Assembly (NCBI GenBank): GCA_009911365.1
Contig: QXXF01000002.1
Span: 248,001-312,000 of the forward strand
Length of the DNA: 64,000 bases
Reading direction: 5' to 3'
From: Clostridiales bacterium
Lineage (GTDB): Bacteria > Bacillota > Clostridia > Peptostreptococcales > Anaerovoracaceae
A program made the position numbers and the translations under genes. Position 1 is the first letter of the stretch. Every line of letters begins with the position of its first letter. The notes below the pieces were generated by a model. That model worked only from the letters and a program-made list of their open reading frames with translations. It ran no database searches and was not told where the DNA came from. This document shows, in pieces, positions 52,081 to 61,074 of this stretch.

Positions 52081-52120
52081 CTCTTATGACAAGAGATTAT
52101 ATTTCCTATTACAAGAGATT
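52081..52120 (+). promoter_or_regulatory. Direct repeat upstream of the XRE regulator gene
   Basis: ACAAGAGATT occurs at 52089-52098 and 52111-52120, 22 bp (two helical turns) apart. The first copy also forms a short dyad with CTCTT at 52081-52085. This is a plausible operator for the adjacent XRE regulator. Confidence 0.45.
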
Positions 52121-52194
52121 TCACATCGCTTAATTAGAAGCCACATCTCTGTAAAATATAAGAGTAAGATTTTCAGAGTATAGGTGGTGAGCTA

Positions 52195-52557
52195 ATGGAC
52201 GAAAGAAACAATCATTTTGACTTCGATTTTACGCCGATAGGACAGGCTATCAAGAAAGCCCGTGAAGCCAGAGGGATAACGAGAGAAGAACTTTCTGGAA
52301 TAATCGTCTATGCTCCCAGACACATCCAATCTATCGAAAACGAGGGGCAGTATCCGAGCATCGAGCTGTTTATTCAACTTATTACGATGTTCGATGTGTC
52401 GGTTGACGAGTACATTTTCCCAGATAAGGAAGTCAAAAAGAGTTCTGTCCGCAGACGCTTAGACGCAAAGCTCAACAGATTAGACGATAGAGAGCTTTCC
52501 GTTATAGAAGCAACTGTAAACGGGCTATGTAAGGCAAAAGAGGAAACAGAGGAATAA
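52195..52557 (+). CDS. XRE-family transcriptional regulator
   Basis: This 120-residue protein has an N-terminal HTH of the XRE type (IGQAIKKAREARGITREELS, IIVYAPRHIQSIENEGQYPS) and a C-terminal helical part (RRLDAKLNRLDDRELSVIEA). Such regulators are common control genes in clostridial conjugative elements. AGGTGGTGAG precedes the ATG. It is divergent from the HTH-regulator-kinase block and abuts a CD1108 fragment on the other strand. Confidence 0.85.
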   Translation: MDERNNHFDFDFTPIGQAIKKAREARGITREELSGIIVYAPRHIQSIENEGQYPSIELFIQLITMFDVSVDEYIFPDKEVKKSSVRRRLDAKLNRLDDRELSVIEATVNGLCKAKEETEE

Positions 52558-52637
52558 GCCCCTCTGTTTTTCTTTTGCCCGATTTTAATAGGCAGGGATG
52601 CTGTAACCGTAGATAGAGCTGCTCCTGACAGGGTAGC

Positions 52638-53078
52638 TCCGCTGCCTGCGTTGCCCACCTGCGGCAGAGCCACGGTGATGATTTCTCCGTCCCCGATGGT
52701 GATGCCGCAAAGCACTGCAGACCAGAGAGAATTGTTTTCCTCGGCAAGCAATTCCGATAGCTGCTGCCGCTGTTCGTCGTTGAAGCCATATTTGTCCACC
52801 ATTTCCTCGGCGGTCTTGTGGCTCACGGTGATATAGAGGTAGGTCTGGGTGACGGTATTTTCCGTTTCCACGGTGTTCCCGTGACCGTCATCGCTCTCGG
52901 TTATCTGGGTTTCGGTCTTGCTCTCGGTGCGGGAGCTGATTTCGTTCATCTCCTAGAAGATGTCCATTAGGAGCTGCTTCTTGTTGTCATCCATCGTGGC
53001 GACTTCCTGCGGGTTGTCTGTGTGCTGGATCAGGTCTTCCCGGAATGCCAGTCCATTTTTTCTGATATCTTTGGCAAG
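52638..53078 (-). pseudogene. CD1108-family conjugative-element protein, internal fragment
   Basis: Reading leftward: AKDIRKNGLAFREDLIQHTD, ATMDDNKKQLLMDIF, an in-frame TAG, then EMNEISSRTESKTETQITES, YLYITVSHKTAEEMVDKYGF, QLSELLAEENNSLWSAVLCG and GDGEIITVALPQVGNAGSG, where an NlpC/P60 domain should begin. Similarity stops there. The pattern fits the CD1108-type cell-wall hydrolase of Tn1549-like conjugative elements. The nonsense codon and both missing ends show it is dead. Confidence 0.75.
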
Positions 53079-53102
53079 ACCTCAAAAGAAATCCTTCTCT
53101 AG

Positions 53103-53606
53103 TTTTCTTCGCCCATTGATTTTGAGGCGGTTTCATCGCAAATCCTTGCAGAACTGCTGGCAAAGCTCAGCCGCAGGCAGGTCGGTGCTGCAAAAGCGGA
53201 GCAGTTAAAGGCTACCGCGTCCTGTTCCTTTGGCGTCACTTTTGCCAAAAACAGCTTCACCTTTCAGCTCAAAGCGCTGATCGAACAGATTTCCTTTATT
53301 GAACAACAGGTAAAAGAAACGGAAGCCGAAATTGCTGGCGTCATGGAAAAGCTGGAATCCCCCATTACTGGAATAGGCAGTGTCACAGGAGCTGCCATCA
53401 TCAGCGAAATCGGTGACATGTCTAAATTTGACAGTCCCAGAAAACTGGTGGCTTTTGCCGGGCTTGACGCCACTGTCACACAATCCGGCGAATTTGAAGC
53501 GACCCACAATGTAATGAGCAAGCGCGGATCCCCATACCTGCGGAAAGCCATTTTTCAAGCCGCCCTGGTCGCCGCCTTTAAAGACCCTGTATTAAGTGCC
53601 TATTGA
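53103..53606 (+). mobile_element. IS110-family transposase, C-terminal remnant
   Basis: The frame after a TAG reads PIDFEAVSSQILAELLAKLS, then KALIEQISFIEQQVKETEAE and the IS110 (Transposase_20) signature SPITGIGSVTGAAIISEIGD, KFDSPRKLVAFAGLDATVTQ and MSKRGSPYLRKAIFQAALVA, ending at TGA 53604. The N-terminal DEDD catalytic domain is missing. The 5' end abuts the CD1108 fragment and the 3' end abuts the parA stub, consistent with an old IS insertion followed by deletion. Confidence 0.85.
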
Positions 53607-53622
53607 CTTTTAATAGTTGGTC

Positions 53623-53661
53623 TTTATGATTGGTTAAAGCAATCACTTTGCAATTTGACAT
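53623..53661 (-). pseudogene. parA stub (first 13 codons)
   Basis: An excellent AAAGGAGG site precedes an ATG at 53661 that opens MSNCKVIALTNHK, the N-terminal strand of ParA/Soj ATPases found in Tn1549-like elements (normally followed by GGVGKT). The frame then enters the IS110 end. A hairpin AGCCGC/GCGGCT (53690-53710) lies upstream. Confidence 0.6.
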
Positions 53662-53739
53662 AGGGTGCGTCCTCCTTTCGCATAGATTTAGCCGCTTTGT
53701 CAAGGCGGCTATGTAACTGTACCAGAGGACGCAGGACGC

Positions 53740-53782
53740 AAAAAAGCCGCCTACTCTTAAAATCAATAAGAATAAGCGGCTT
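53740..53782 (-). terminator. Terminator after the small island gene
   Basis: On the minus strand AAGCCGCTTATTCTTA pairs with TAAGAGTAGGCGGCTT, followed by TTTTGCG. It lies 15 bases after the stop of the gene at 53797. Confidence 0.7.
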
Positions 53783-53796
53783 CATGGTGATGTGCC

Positions 53797-53976
53797 TTAG
53801 ACATATTCGATTTTCACTTTCTTTATCGGGGCGTTGGCTACCTTGAAGATAAGCTCGTCAACGCAGTCTCCATATTTGCCCTGCTGTATGAGCTGGTTTT
53901 TCAGTTCCACAAGGCTATGTAGCAAAATGCTCCGTTCCCCACTGTCCACATAAAAATGACTTTTCTTTTCTCTCAT
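53797..53976 (-). CDS. Small conserved conjugative-element protein
   Basis: The 59-residue product (MREKKSHFYVDSGERSILLH, SLVELKNQLIQQGKYGDCVD, ELIFKVANAPIKKVKIEYV) resembles short uncharacterised proteins encoded next to parA in clostridial conjugative elements. No motif is recognised. The ATG at 53976 has GGTGG 5 bases upstream; an ATG four codons earlier is also in frame. It ends at a strong terminator. Confidence 0.55.
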   Translation of the reverse strand: MREKKSHFYVDSGERSILLHSLVELKNQLIQQGKYGDCVDELIFKVANAPIKKVKIEYV

Positions 53977-54048
53977 AAAATCCACCATCCTTTTTTGATT
54001 TCATTATATAGACGAATGGCAGAATGTTCAAAGCTGCAAATTAGGTCA

Positions 54049-54087
54049 AAAAAATAAGCGTACCACTATTTCTAATGATACGCTTAT
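54049..54087 (-). terminator. Terminator near the right edge of the island
   Basis: ATAAGCGTATCATTAGAAAT pairs imperfectly with its complement (ATAAGCGTACC on the plus strand), followed on the minus strand by TTTTTTTG. It lies 7 bases after the stop of the fragment at 54094. Confidence 0.65.
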
Positions 54088-54093
54088 GATTAT

Positions 54094-54210
54094 TTAGATA
54101 TAAACATCAACGGTCAAATCTTCCCATTGATTTTTTCTAAGATAGCCGCCACTCGCTCTGCGGAAAGCCTGTGCTTCCTCAAAACTTATGGTAAAAGTCC
54201 AGAATGGTTT
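54094..54210 (-). pseudogene. Fragment of a small island gene at the right edge
   Basis: Reading leftward: FWTFTISFEEAQAFRRASGG then YLRKNQWEDLTVDVYI and stop. The frame has no start or ribosome site of its own and merges upstream with the end of ppdK, so its N-terminus is lost at the island edge. The protein is not recognised. Confidence 0.5.
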
Positions 54211-54214
54211 TCGC

Positions 54215-56842
54215 CTATCTTTGTGATATAGCCGCCTGTGCTGCCGCCAATCTTGCGATTGGCACTCTGAACGGTGAACAGGATACATACTGGAGTCCGA
54301 TGTTATGGCAGAATCCAATGGATTTCGGTTCGCCGCCGTGCTCACCGCAGATCCCCAGCTTGATGTTCGGCCTTGTGGCTCTACCCTTTTCAGCCGCCAT
54401 CTTCACCAGCTGACCCACGCCAGTCTGATCGATGGACTGGAACGGATCTTCCTCAAAGATTCCCTTGTCTCTGTATTCCTTGATGATCTTGCCTGTGTCA
54501 TCTCTGGAGAAGCCGAAGGTCATCTGCGTCAAGTCATTGGTGCCAAAGGAGAAGAATTCCGCTTCTTCCGCAATCTCGTCAGCTGTCAGAGCAGCTCTTG
54601 GAATCTCGATCATGGTTCCTACCAGGTAATCGAATTTCTCGCCTTCACGCTCCATGACTTTTTCTACGGTTTTCACAACAGTTGCCTTTACATCAGCCAG
54701 TTCTTTCTTCATGCCCACCAATGGGATCATGATTTCAGGGGTGATATCCAGGCCTTTTTCTTTTCTTACTTCAATGGCTGCCATGATAATGGCTTCTGCC
54801 TGCATTTCCGCGATTTCCGGATAAGTGACCGCCAGACGGCATCCCCGGTGTCCCAGCATTGGGTTGAACTCATGGAGTTCTTCTGTCTTCTTGGCCAGCT
54901 TTTCATATGGAACATTGATCTGTTCGGAAAGCTGTCTGATCTCTTCGTCTGTGTGCGGCAGGAATTCGTGAAGCGGCGGATCCAGCAGACGAATGGTCAC
55001 TGGTCTGTCTTCCATAACTTCGTAAATCCCCTTGAAATCGCCCTTCTGATAAGGCAGCAGGAAGGAAAGCGCCTCTCTTCTTTCTACCTCGGAATCCGCC
55101 AGGATCATTCTTCTTACAGCCGGAATCCTTTCATCTTCAAAGAACATGTGCTCTGTCCTGCAAAGACCGATACCTTCTGCGCCGAATTCAACAGCCTGCT
55201 TCGCATCTCTCGGATTATCAGCGTTTGTCCTTACTTTCAGAGTTCTGATTTCATCTGCCCACTGCATGATGGTGCCAAAATCGCCGGAAAGCTCAGGATC
55301 AACAGTCTTTACCTGCCCTTTCAGTACTTCACCCGCAGTTCCGTCCAGAGAAATGTAGTCTCCTTCTTTGAACACCTGTCCAGCCACGCCTAATGTCTTG
55401 GCTTCCTCATCTACCTTGATTTCCGCACATCCAGATACGCAGCACTTGCCCATGCCTCTGGCTACGACCGCAGCGTGGGAAGTCATACCGCCTCTTGCGG
55501 TGAGAATACCTTCTGCGGCTACCATGCCCGCCAGGTCTTCTGGTGAAGTTTCCAGTCTTACCAAGATCGCAGGATCTCCATTGTCCACAGCGGCTACTGC
55601 GTCCGCAGCGCTGAAATAGATCTTGCCAGTGGCAGCTCCTGGTGAAGCAGGAAGTCCTTTTGTCAGCCTTTCAGCCGCAGCCAATTCCTTTTCATCAAAT
55701 TTCGGGTGCAGCAACTGGTCGATCATCGCTGGTTCCAGCCTAGTAACAGCCGTTTCCTTGTCGATAAGGCCCTCTTTTTCCATGTCCACAGCGACTTTTA
55801 CCGCTGCGGCGGCAGTCCTTTTGCCGTTTCTTGTCTGGAGCATGAAAAGTTTGTTTCTTTCAACCGTAAACTCCATGTCCTGCATGTCCGTGTAGTGTTT
55901 TTCCAACAGTTCTGAAATTCTGGTGAATTCTTTGTAAACATCTGGGAAGGCCTGCGCCATTTCGGAGATCGGCTGCGGTGTGCGAATACCAGCCACAACA
56001 TCTTCGCCCTGCGCATTTACCAGGAATTCTCCAAAGAGTTTCTTTTCACCGTTTGCCGGATTTCTTGTAAAGGCTACGCCTGTTCCGGAAGTGTCGCCCA
56101 TGTTTCCAAATACCATGGACTGTACGTTTACAGCTGTACCAATACTGTCAGGAATGTCGTTCAGCTCTCTGTACAGGATCGCTCTGTCATTGTTCCAGGA
56201 GCGGAACACGGCCTTGATGGCTTCCATCAACTGATCTTTTGGCTCTTGCGGGAAATCTCTTCCCATTTCTTTCTTGACCAGAGCCTTGTAATCCGCAATG
56301 ATGTCTTTCAGGTGCTCTGTTGTCAGATCCACATCGAATTCGCAGCCTTCCTTTTCCTTTTTAGAATCAAAGATTGCGTCAAATTTGGTTTTCGGGATTT
56401 CCATGACAACGTCACCGAACATCTGGATAAACCTTCTGTAGCTGTCATAAGCGAACCTTGGGTTTTCTGTCAGGGTCGCCAGACCTTCTACTGTATGATC
56501 ATTGAGACCCAGATTCAGAATAGTGTCCATCATTCCAGGCATGGAGATCTTCGCACCGGATCGGACGGATACCAGCAGTGGATTTTCTACGCTGCCAAAT
56601 TTTTTGTCTGTCACGTTTTCCAGGTCAGCCAGCTTTACGAAAATATCTTCTACAATGTCATCGGCAATGTTCTTGCCTTCTTCATAATAACGGTTGCAAG
56701 CCTCTGTGGTAACTGTGAATCCAAATGGCACTGGAAGTCCGATTTTCGTCATTTCCGCCAGATTTGCGCCTTTTCCGCCCAGCAGGTCTTTCATGTCTTT
56801 TGAACCTTCATTAAATGAGTAAACAAATTTCTTCTTTTCCAT
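54215..56842 (-). CDS. ppdK: Pyruvate, phosphate dikinase
   Basis: This enzyme interconverts pyruvate, ATP and phosphate with PEP, AMP and pyrophosphate in the cytosol. It has the N-terminal nucleotide-binding part (FNEGSKDMKDLLGGKGANLA, VSVRSGAKISMPGMMDT), the phospho-His domain (GILTARGGMTSHAAVVARGM) and the C-terminal PEP/pyruvate barrel (LCRTEHMF, NPMLGHRGCRL, GICGEHGGEP with its catalytic Cys, YVSCSPFRVPIARLAAAQAA). AAGGAG lies 8 bases before the ATG at 56842, giving 875 residues, the usual size. The last few residues (ISQR) may be altered by the island junction directly behind the stop. It is the last gene of the block with glyS. Confidence 0.96.
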   Translation of the reverse strand: MEKKKFVYSFNEGSKDMKDLLGGKGANLAEMTKIGLPVPFGFTVTTEACNRYYEEGKNIADDIVEDIFVKLADLENVTDKKFGSVENPLLVSVRSGAKISMPGMMDTILNLGLNDHTVEGLATLTENPRFAYDSYRRFIQMFGDVVMEIPKTKFDAIFDSKKEKEGCEFDVDLTTEHLKDIIADYKALVKKEMGRDFPQEPKDQLMEAIKAVFRSWNNDRAILYRELNDIPDSIGTAVNVQSMVFGNMGDTSGTGVAFTRNPANGEKKLFGEFLVNAQGEDVVAGIRTPQPISEMAQAFPDVYKEFTRISELLEKHYTDMQDMEFTVERNKLFMLQTRNGKRTAAAAVKVAVDMEKEGLIDKETAVTRLEPAMIDQLLHPKFDEKELAAAERLTKGLPASPGAATGKIYFSAADAVAAVDNGDPAILVRLETSPEDLAGMVAAEGILTARGGMTSHAAVVARGMGKCCVSGCAEIKVDEEAKTLGVAGQVFKEGDYISLDGTAGEVLKGQVKTVDPELSGDFGTIMQWADEIRTLKVRTNADNPRDAKQAVEFGAEGIGLCRTEHMFFEDERIPAVRRMILADSEVERREALSFLLPYQKGDFKGIYEVMEDRPVTIRLLDPPLHEFLPHTDEEIRQLSEQINVPYEKLAKKTEELHEFNPMLGHRGCRLAVTYPEIAEMQAEAIIMAAIEVRKEKGLDITPEIMIPLVGMKKELADVKATVVKTVEKVMEREGEKFDYLVGTMIEIPRAALTADEIAEEAEFFSFGTNDLTQMTFGFSRDDTGKIIKEYRDKGIFEEDPFQSIDQTGVGQLVKMAAEKGRATRPNIKLGICGEHGGEPKSIGFCHNIGLQYVSCSPFRVPIARLAAAQAAISQR

Positions 56843-56859
56843 TTTCCAGTCTCCTTCAT

Positions 56860-58263
56860 CTAAAATATCAATTTTTCTTCTATATAGCTTCTGACCTGAT
56901 CCACGGGTACGCGAACCTGATCCATTGTGTCTCGGTCTCGAATGGTCACGCAACCGTCCTCTTCTGTGTCAAAATCCACACAAATACAGAACGGCGTTCC
57001 GATTTCATCTTCCCTTCTATACCGCTTTCCAATAGAGCCCGCCGCGTCATAATCCACGTTAAAGTATTTTGACAGTTCTTCGTGGAGCGGCTCAGCCACA
57101 TGAGCCAGCTTTTTCGCCAGAGGCAGCACAGCGGCTTTGAATGGAGCCAGCGCTGGATGGAAGCGCATGACGGTCCTCACGTCTTCCTTTCCTTTGCTGT
57201 CAGTCAGGACCTCTTCATGGTACGCGTCTACCAGGAACGCCAGGGCTACCCGATCCGCACCAAGAGATGGTTCGATACAGTAAGGCACGTATTTTTCATT
57301 GGTTTCAGGATCCATATAGTTCATTTCCTGACCGGAATGCTCGATATGCTGTTTCAGGTCAAAATCCGTCCTGTCCGCGATCCCCCACAATTCACCCCAG
57401 CCAAATGGGAACAAATACTCAATATCCGTAGTGGCGTTGCTATAATGGGATAACTCTTCCTTTTCGTGATCTCGCAGACGGATGTTTTCTTCCCTCATGC
57501 CCAAGGATTTCAGGAAGTTCACACAATAGTCTTTCCAGTAAGCGAACCATTCCAGATCTGTTCCCGGCGCACAGAAAAATTCCAATTCCATCTGTTCGAA
57601 TTCTCTGGTCCTAAACGTGAAATTCCCAGGAGTAATCTCATTTCGGAAGGATTTTCCGATCTGCGCGATGCCAAAGGGGATTTTCTTTCTGGAAGTCCTC
57701 TGCACGTTTCTAAAGTTGACGAATATGCCCTGAGCCGTTTCTGGACGCAGGAACAACTCTGCTTTGGAATCTTCTGTCACGCCCTGAAAGGTCTTGAACA
57801 TCAGATTGAACTGGCGGATCCCTGTAAAGTCCGCTTTTCCGCAGTCAGGACACTTGATGTTCTTTTCCTTGATGAATTCCTCCAGCTTTTCGTTGGACCA
57901 TCCGTCTACCGCAATATCCTCGATACCTTCGCTTTTCAGATATTCTTCGATGAGTTGGTCCGCACGGAACCTGGATTTACACGCTTTGCAGTCGATAAGC
58001 GGGTCCGCAAAGCCTCCTACGTGACCGGAAGCCACCCATGTCTGCGGGTTCATCAGGATCGCCGCGTCCAGACCTACGTTATATTTTGATTCCTGCACAA
58101 ACTTTTTCCACCAGGCCTTTTTTACGTTGTTTTTGAATTCAACGCCCAGAGGGCCGTAATCCCAAGTGTTGGCCAGGCCACCGTAAATTTCAGAGCCTGG
58201 ATACACGAATCCTCTGTTTTTCGCCAGAGCAGTAATTTTGTCCATGGTCACTTCTTTATTCAT
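56860..58263 (-). CDS. glyS: Glycyl-tRNA synthetase (single-chain, class II)
   Basis: It charges tRNA-Gly. The protein is the alpha2 type found in many Clostridia: [20 protein letters not shown] at the N-terminus, class II motif 2 region ([19 protein letters not shown]), a zinc-type insert ([18 protein letters not shown]), and a C-terminal anticodon domain ([20 protein letters not shown]). The frame is open far upstream into the DUF4342 gene; the ATG at 58263 gives [18 protein letters not shown], close to the family start (the ATG six codons later is an alternative). It lies 17 bases before ppdK. Confidence 0.95.
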   Translation of the reverse strand: MNKEVTMDKITALAKNRGFVYPGSEIYGGLANTWDYGPLGVEFKNNVKKAWWKKFVQESKYNVGLDAAILMNPQTWVASGHVGGFADPLIDCKACKSRFRADQLIEEYLKSEGIEDIAVDGWSNEKLEEFIKEKNIKCPDCGKADFTGIRQFNLMFKTFQGVTEDSKAELFLRPETAQGIFVNFRNVQRTSRKKIPFGIAQIGKSFRNEITPGNFTFRTREFEQMELEFFCAPGTDLEWFAYWKDYCVNFLKSLGMREENIRLRDHEKEELSHYSNATTDIEYLFPFGWGELWGIADRTDFDLKQHIEHSGQEMNYMDPETNEKYVPYCIEPSLGADRVALAFLVDAYHEEVLTDSKGKEDVRTVMRFHPALAPFKAAVLPLAKKLAHVAEPLHEELSKYFNVDYDAAGSIGKRYRREDEIGTPFCICVDFDTEEDGCVTIRDRDTMDQVRVPVDQVRSYIEEKLIF

Positions 58264-58288
58264 TGCTTGTATGTTACCTACCGTTTCT

Positions 58289-58987
58289 TTATTTTTCTTC
58301 TGATGGTTCTTTCGTCTCTTCGATGTTTTCTCCTGCCGTGTCAGCCGCGTGTTCACCTGCCTCTTCATCATCGATGACCGCTTCTTCATCTTCATTGAAG
58401 CAATTTGAAAAATCAATGTCTTCCTTGTCCTTCTTCACCTTGCTGATGGCTTCGGAAGCCTTTGCTTTCGCATTCTGATAAATGTCAGAGCTCTTTTCCT
58501 TTACATCCTGATAAAGGTCTGCGCCTTTTTCTTTCATTTCATCAGCTACCACGCTGCCCTTTTCCACAACGGATCCTACTGTGTCAGATACCGTGTCGCT
58601 CACATCGATGATGGTTCCATCGTCTTTGATCACTTCCACTGTGCATTTGAACCCGAACGCGGCTACAACGCCCAAGACCGCACCCCATGGTGCGATGACA
58701 GTCCCAATGATTCCCAAGTTCACGGGGATGTTCAGAACAACCTCATCGTCTCGCTTCACAAGGATCTTAGAAACATTTCCTTTTTTGACCAGATCTTTTA
58801 GGTTATCCAAAACTGCGGTGCCCTGCTTGCTAAAGGATTTGCTATCTTTCCGATCAATGGTCTCTTCGATGCTGATGATCGCATCCACCACGCTGCCTTC
58901 TGCGGCTTCCAGTGCTTCTTTCGCCTCTGCATAGCTCACACCTGTTCTGTCCTTGACCAGTTCAATCTTTTCCAATGTAATCTCCAT
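58289..58987 (-). CDS. DUF4342 / UBA-like domain protein
   Basis: The 232-residue protein begins with a UBA/TS-N-like three-helix segment ([36 protein letters not shown]), then a DUF4342 part ([40 protein letters not shown]) with a hydrophobic glycine-rich stretch near residues 90-115, and a long charged helical tail (about 150-232) with repeated [19 protein letters not shown]-like units. Function is unknown; membrane association is possible. It sits between recO and glyS, a common place in this group of Clostridia, with GGAGG before the ATG. Confidence 0.85.
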   Translation of the reverse strand: MEITLEKIELVKDRTGVSYAEAKEALEAAEGSVVDAIISIEETIDRKDSKSFSKQGTAVLDNLKDLVKKGNVSKILVKRDDEVVLNIPVNLGIIGTVIAPWGAVLGVVAAFGFKCTVEVIKDDGTIIDVSDTVSDTVGSVVEKGSVVADEMKEKGADLYQDVKEKSSDIYQNAKAKASEAISKVKKDKEDIDFSNCFNEDEEAVIDDEEAGEHAADTAGENIEETKEPSEEK

Positions 58988-59005
58988 GATACTACCTCCT
59001 GGTAT

Positions 59006-59773
59006 TTAATACTCCCTTAAAAAGCTTTCGCTTTTTAATTCACCGATATCTAAATAGTATGCCGCATAATGCCTAATCATAGTCTGCAGCTGCCTTCGGA
59101 CCTTCTCTTCTAAAGCCAGGTTCTCGAAATTTTTCAGAGAATGAGCCGAAAAATACTTTAATATATCTACTATACCAAAATTAAGCGGATAAATCAATGT
59201 ATCATTGGCAGGAATTTCAAGTTCTTTCCCACAATTTCCGCAAACCACCCCACCTTCTCCAATATGAAAATACATGGGTGGGTTTTCTCTGCCGCAGGAT
59301 GCGTCGCAGCACACGCACTGCTCCAGCCTGGGCATGATCCCCATGATCTTTAGAGTCTTGATCTCATAGCCCAAAACCAAGGTTCCGTGGCTTTTCTTCC
59401 GATTCTCCATGGCAGCGAAAAAATCCAGGATCAGACTGAACATGGCTAGGGAAGGCTGCTCTTCAGGCAAAACTTTTTCCGTGAACTCCAGGATATAGGA
59501 GCTGTTCATGTATTTGTCCACGTCTTCCCCGATCTTGTAGTAGCTTTTCAGCACTTCCGCACTGTTCACATGAAAGCTGTCCCTGTTTTTAAAAAGTTCG
59601 TACCTTCCATAGGTAAAGGGCCGCATGGCCAGAGCCGATTTGTTTCGTCCCTTCTCCGTGATGCTGGTCCCTGCGCTGATCTTGCCGTATTTTTTGGAAA
59701 AAAGTAGGACCATACGCCGTCCATACGCCGCTTTCACTTGTTTTAACACGATTCCTTCGGTATCTGTGATCAT
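59006..59773 (-). CDS. recO: DNA repair protein RecO
   Basis: RecO works with RecR/RecF to load RecA onto single-stranded DNA. The 255-residue protein has the N-terminal OB fold (TEGIVLKQVKAAYGRRMVLL, GKISAGTSITEKGRNKSALA) and the C-terminal helical part with a four-Cys zinc site (CVCCDASCGRENPP ... VVCGNC). Length is normal. It follows era by 15 bases in the conserved phoH-ybeY-cdd-era-recO order. Confidence 0.93.
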   Translation of the reverse strand: MITDTEGIVLKQVKAAYGRRMVLLFSKKYGKISAGTSITEKGRNKSALAMRPFTYGRYELFKNRDSFHVNSAEVLKSYYKIGEDVDKYMNSSYILEFTEKVLPEEQPSLAMFSLILDFFAAMENRKKSHGTLVLGYEIKTLKIMGIMPRLEQCVCCDASCGRENPPMYFHIGEGGVVCGNCGKELEIPANDTLIYPLNFGIVDILKYFSAHSLKNFENLALEEKVRRQLQTMIRHYAAYYLDIGELKSESFLREY

Positions 59774-59788
59774 CCTGCTGCCTCTTTA

Positions 59789-60682
59789 TCATTCCTTGTA
59801 GCCAAAATTGGAAAGGGCGAAATCGCTGTCTCTCCAGTTTTCCTTCACCTTGACCCAGGTTTGCAGGAACACCTTGGTGCCCAGCAGAGCCTCGATCTCT
59901 TCTCTGGCGCTTTTTCCCACGCCCTTTAGTTTCCTGCCGTCCTTGCCGATGATAATGCCTTTGTGAGATTTTTTCTCGCAATAAATCACAGCACCGATCC
60001 TTGTGATTTTAGGCGTTTCTTTGTAGCTTTCGATTTCAATGGCCACGCCGTGGGGCACTTCGTCCTGCAGGTACAGCAACAGCTTTTCCCGGATGATCTC
60101 GCTGACGATGAACCGCTCCGGATGATCGGTCACCATGTCTTCTGGAAAATACATGGGCCCTCGCTCCATGAAGCCAGCCGCAGCCCGTATCACATCTTCC
60201 ACATTCCTGCCGCTGGTGGCACTGGTGCCTATGATCTGGGAAAATACGCCGGTTTCATCGTACTCCTCGTAGATCTCTCTGTACATGTTCGGATCCACCT
60301 TGTCGATTTTATTGATGACCAGGATCTTTGGCGTGGACACTTCCTTCAAAAGCTCTAAAATGTATTTGTCTCCTGGCCCTGCGCTCAACTTGTCATCTGT
60401 GATGAAAATAATGGCATCCACTTCTTTGAACGTGCCGATGGCCGTTTCTGTCATAAAGCCTCCCAGCTTGTTTCTTGGCTTGTGGATCCCTGGGGTGTCG
60501 ATGAACACCATCTGCAAATCTTCGTCTTTTTGCCCCAGGTTGGTATAGATCCCGCGAATGGAATTTCTGGTGGTCTGCGGTTTGTCTGTTGTGATAGCGA
60601 TCTTTTCTCCTAAAATTGCGTTTAGCAGGGTGGATTTTCCCACGTTTGGTCTGCCAACGATACTGATAAAACCTGATTTCAT
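59789..60682 (-). CDS. era: GTPase Era
   Basis: This essential GTPase in 16S rRNA/30S maturation has G1 GRPNVGKSTLL, G2 region TTRNSIRGI, G3 DTPGIHKPR, G4 NKIDKV and G5 SATSG. The C-terminal KH domain reads KSHKGIIIGKDGRKLKGVGK, SAREEIEALLG. Length is 297 residues. It overlaps cdd by ATGA. Confidence 0.97.
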   Translation of the reverse strand: MKSGFISIVGRPNVGKSTLLNAILGEKIAITTDKPQTTRNSIRGIYTNLGQKDEDLQMVFIDTPGIHKPRNKLGGFMTETAIGTFKEVDAIIFITDDKLSAGPGDKYILELLKEVSTPKILVINKIDKVDPNMYREIYEEYDETGVFSQIIGTSATSGRNVEDVIRAAAGFMERGPMYFPEDMVTDHPERFIVSEIIREKLLLYLQDEVPHGVAIEIESYKETPKITRIGAVIYCEKKSHKGIIIGKDGRKLKGVGKSAREEIEALLGTKVFLQTWVKVKENWRDSDFALSNFGYKE

Positions 60683-61074
60683 TCTTTCTCCAATCGAAAG
60701 CCTTCCGGCAGCAGTTGTTCCAAGGTCCGCATCCGCAGGCTGTTTTCATCTTCTCCTGTAATAACATCTAAATTCGGGCAAAATTCATACATAAACTGCC
60801 TGCAGATCCCGCAGGGCAGTGCTTCTCCGCCGCTGGAAGCCACTGCGATGGCCGTAAACCGCAGCTGACCCTCGGAAATGGCTTTCACGAACGCAGTCCG
60901 TTCTGCGCAAATGGTCGCTCCAAAGGAAGAGTTTTCAATATTGACTCCTGTGAACACCTGGCCATCCGCTGTCAGCAAGGCCGCTCCCACCTGAAAATGG
61001 GAAAATGGCACGTATGCGTTTTTCTTTGCTTTGTCCGCTAAACGGTATAGTTCTTTGTATTCCATATGTTTCAC
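60679..61074 (-). CDS. cdd: Cytidine deaminase
   Basis: This zinc enzyme deaminates cytidine and deoxycytidine for pyrimidine salvage. The 131-residue protein has the substrate loop FQVGAALLTADGQVFTGVNI, the zinc/catalytic motif CAERTAF (Cys-Ala-Glu form) and PCGICRQFMYEF with the other two zinc ligands. It is coupled by 4-base overlaps to ybeY and era. Confidence 0.96.
   Translation of the reverse strand: MKHMEYKELYRLADKAKKNAYVPFSHFQVGAALLTADGQVFTGVNIENSSFGATICAERTAFVKAISEGQLRFTAIAVASSGGEALPCGICRQFMYEFCPNLDVITGEDENSLRMRTLEQLLPEGFRLEKE

Larger units (their letters stand above)
24769..54214. mobile_element. Composite, partly decayed mobile island
   Basis: The island lies between a decayed chromosomal AAA/PD-(D/E)XK gene and the 3' end of ppdK. 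It contains transposon-type genes (two tnpV copies, mobC, relaxase, parB, large serine recombinase, KTR and small HTH genes), fragments of conjugative-element genes (CD1108, parA, sigma-like), an IS110 remnant, and three ABC/two-component cassettes. Genes run on both strands in blocks. Base composition is visibly more A/T-rich than in the sugar operon. The edges are inferred from where the chromosomal genes break; no flanking direct repeat was found. Confidence 0.8.

Noticed and set aside
24700-54300. Target-site direct repeats flanking the whole island
   Set aside because: No repeat longer than a few bases was found between the sequences at about 24765 and about 54215, so no att pair is claimed.
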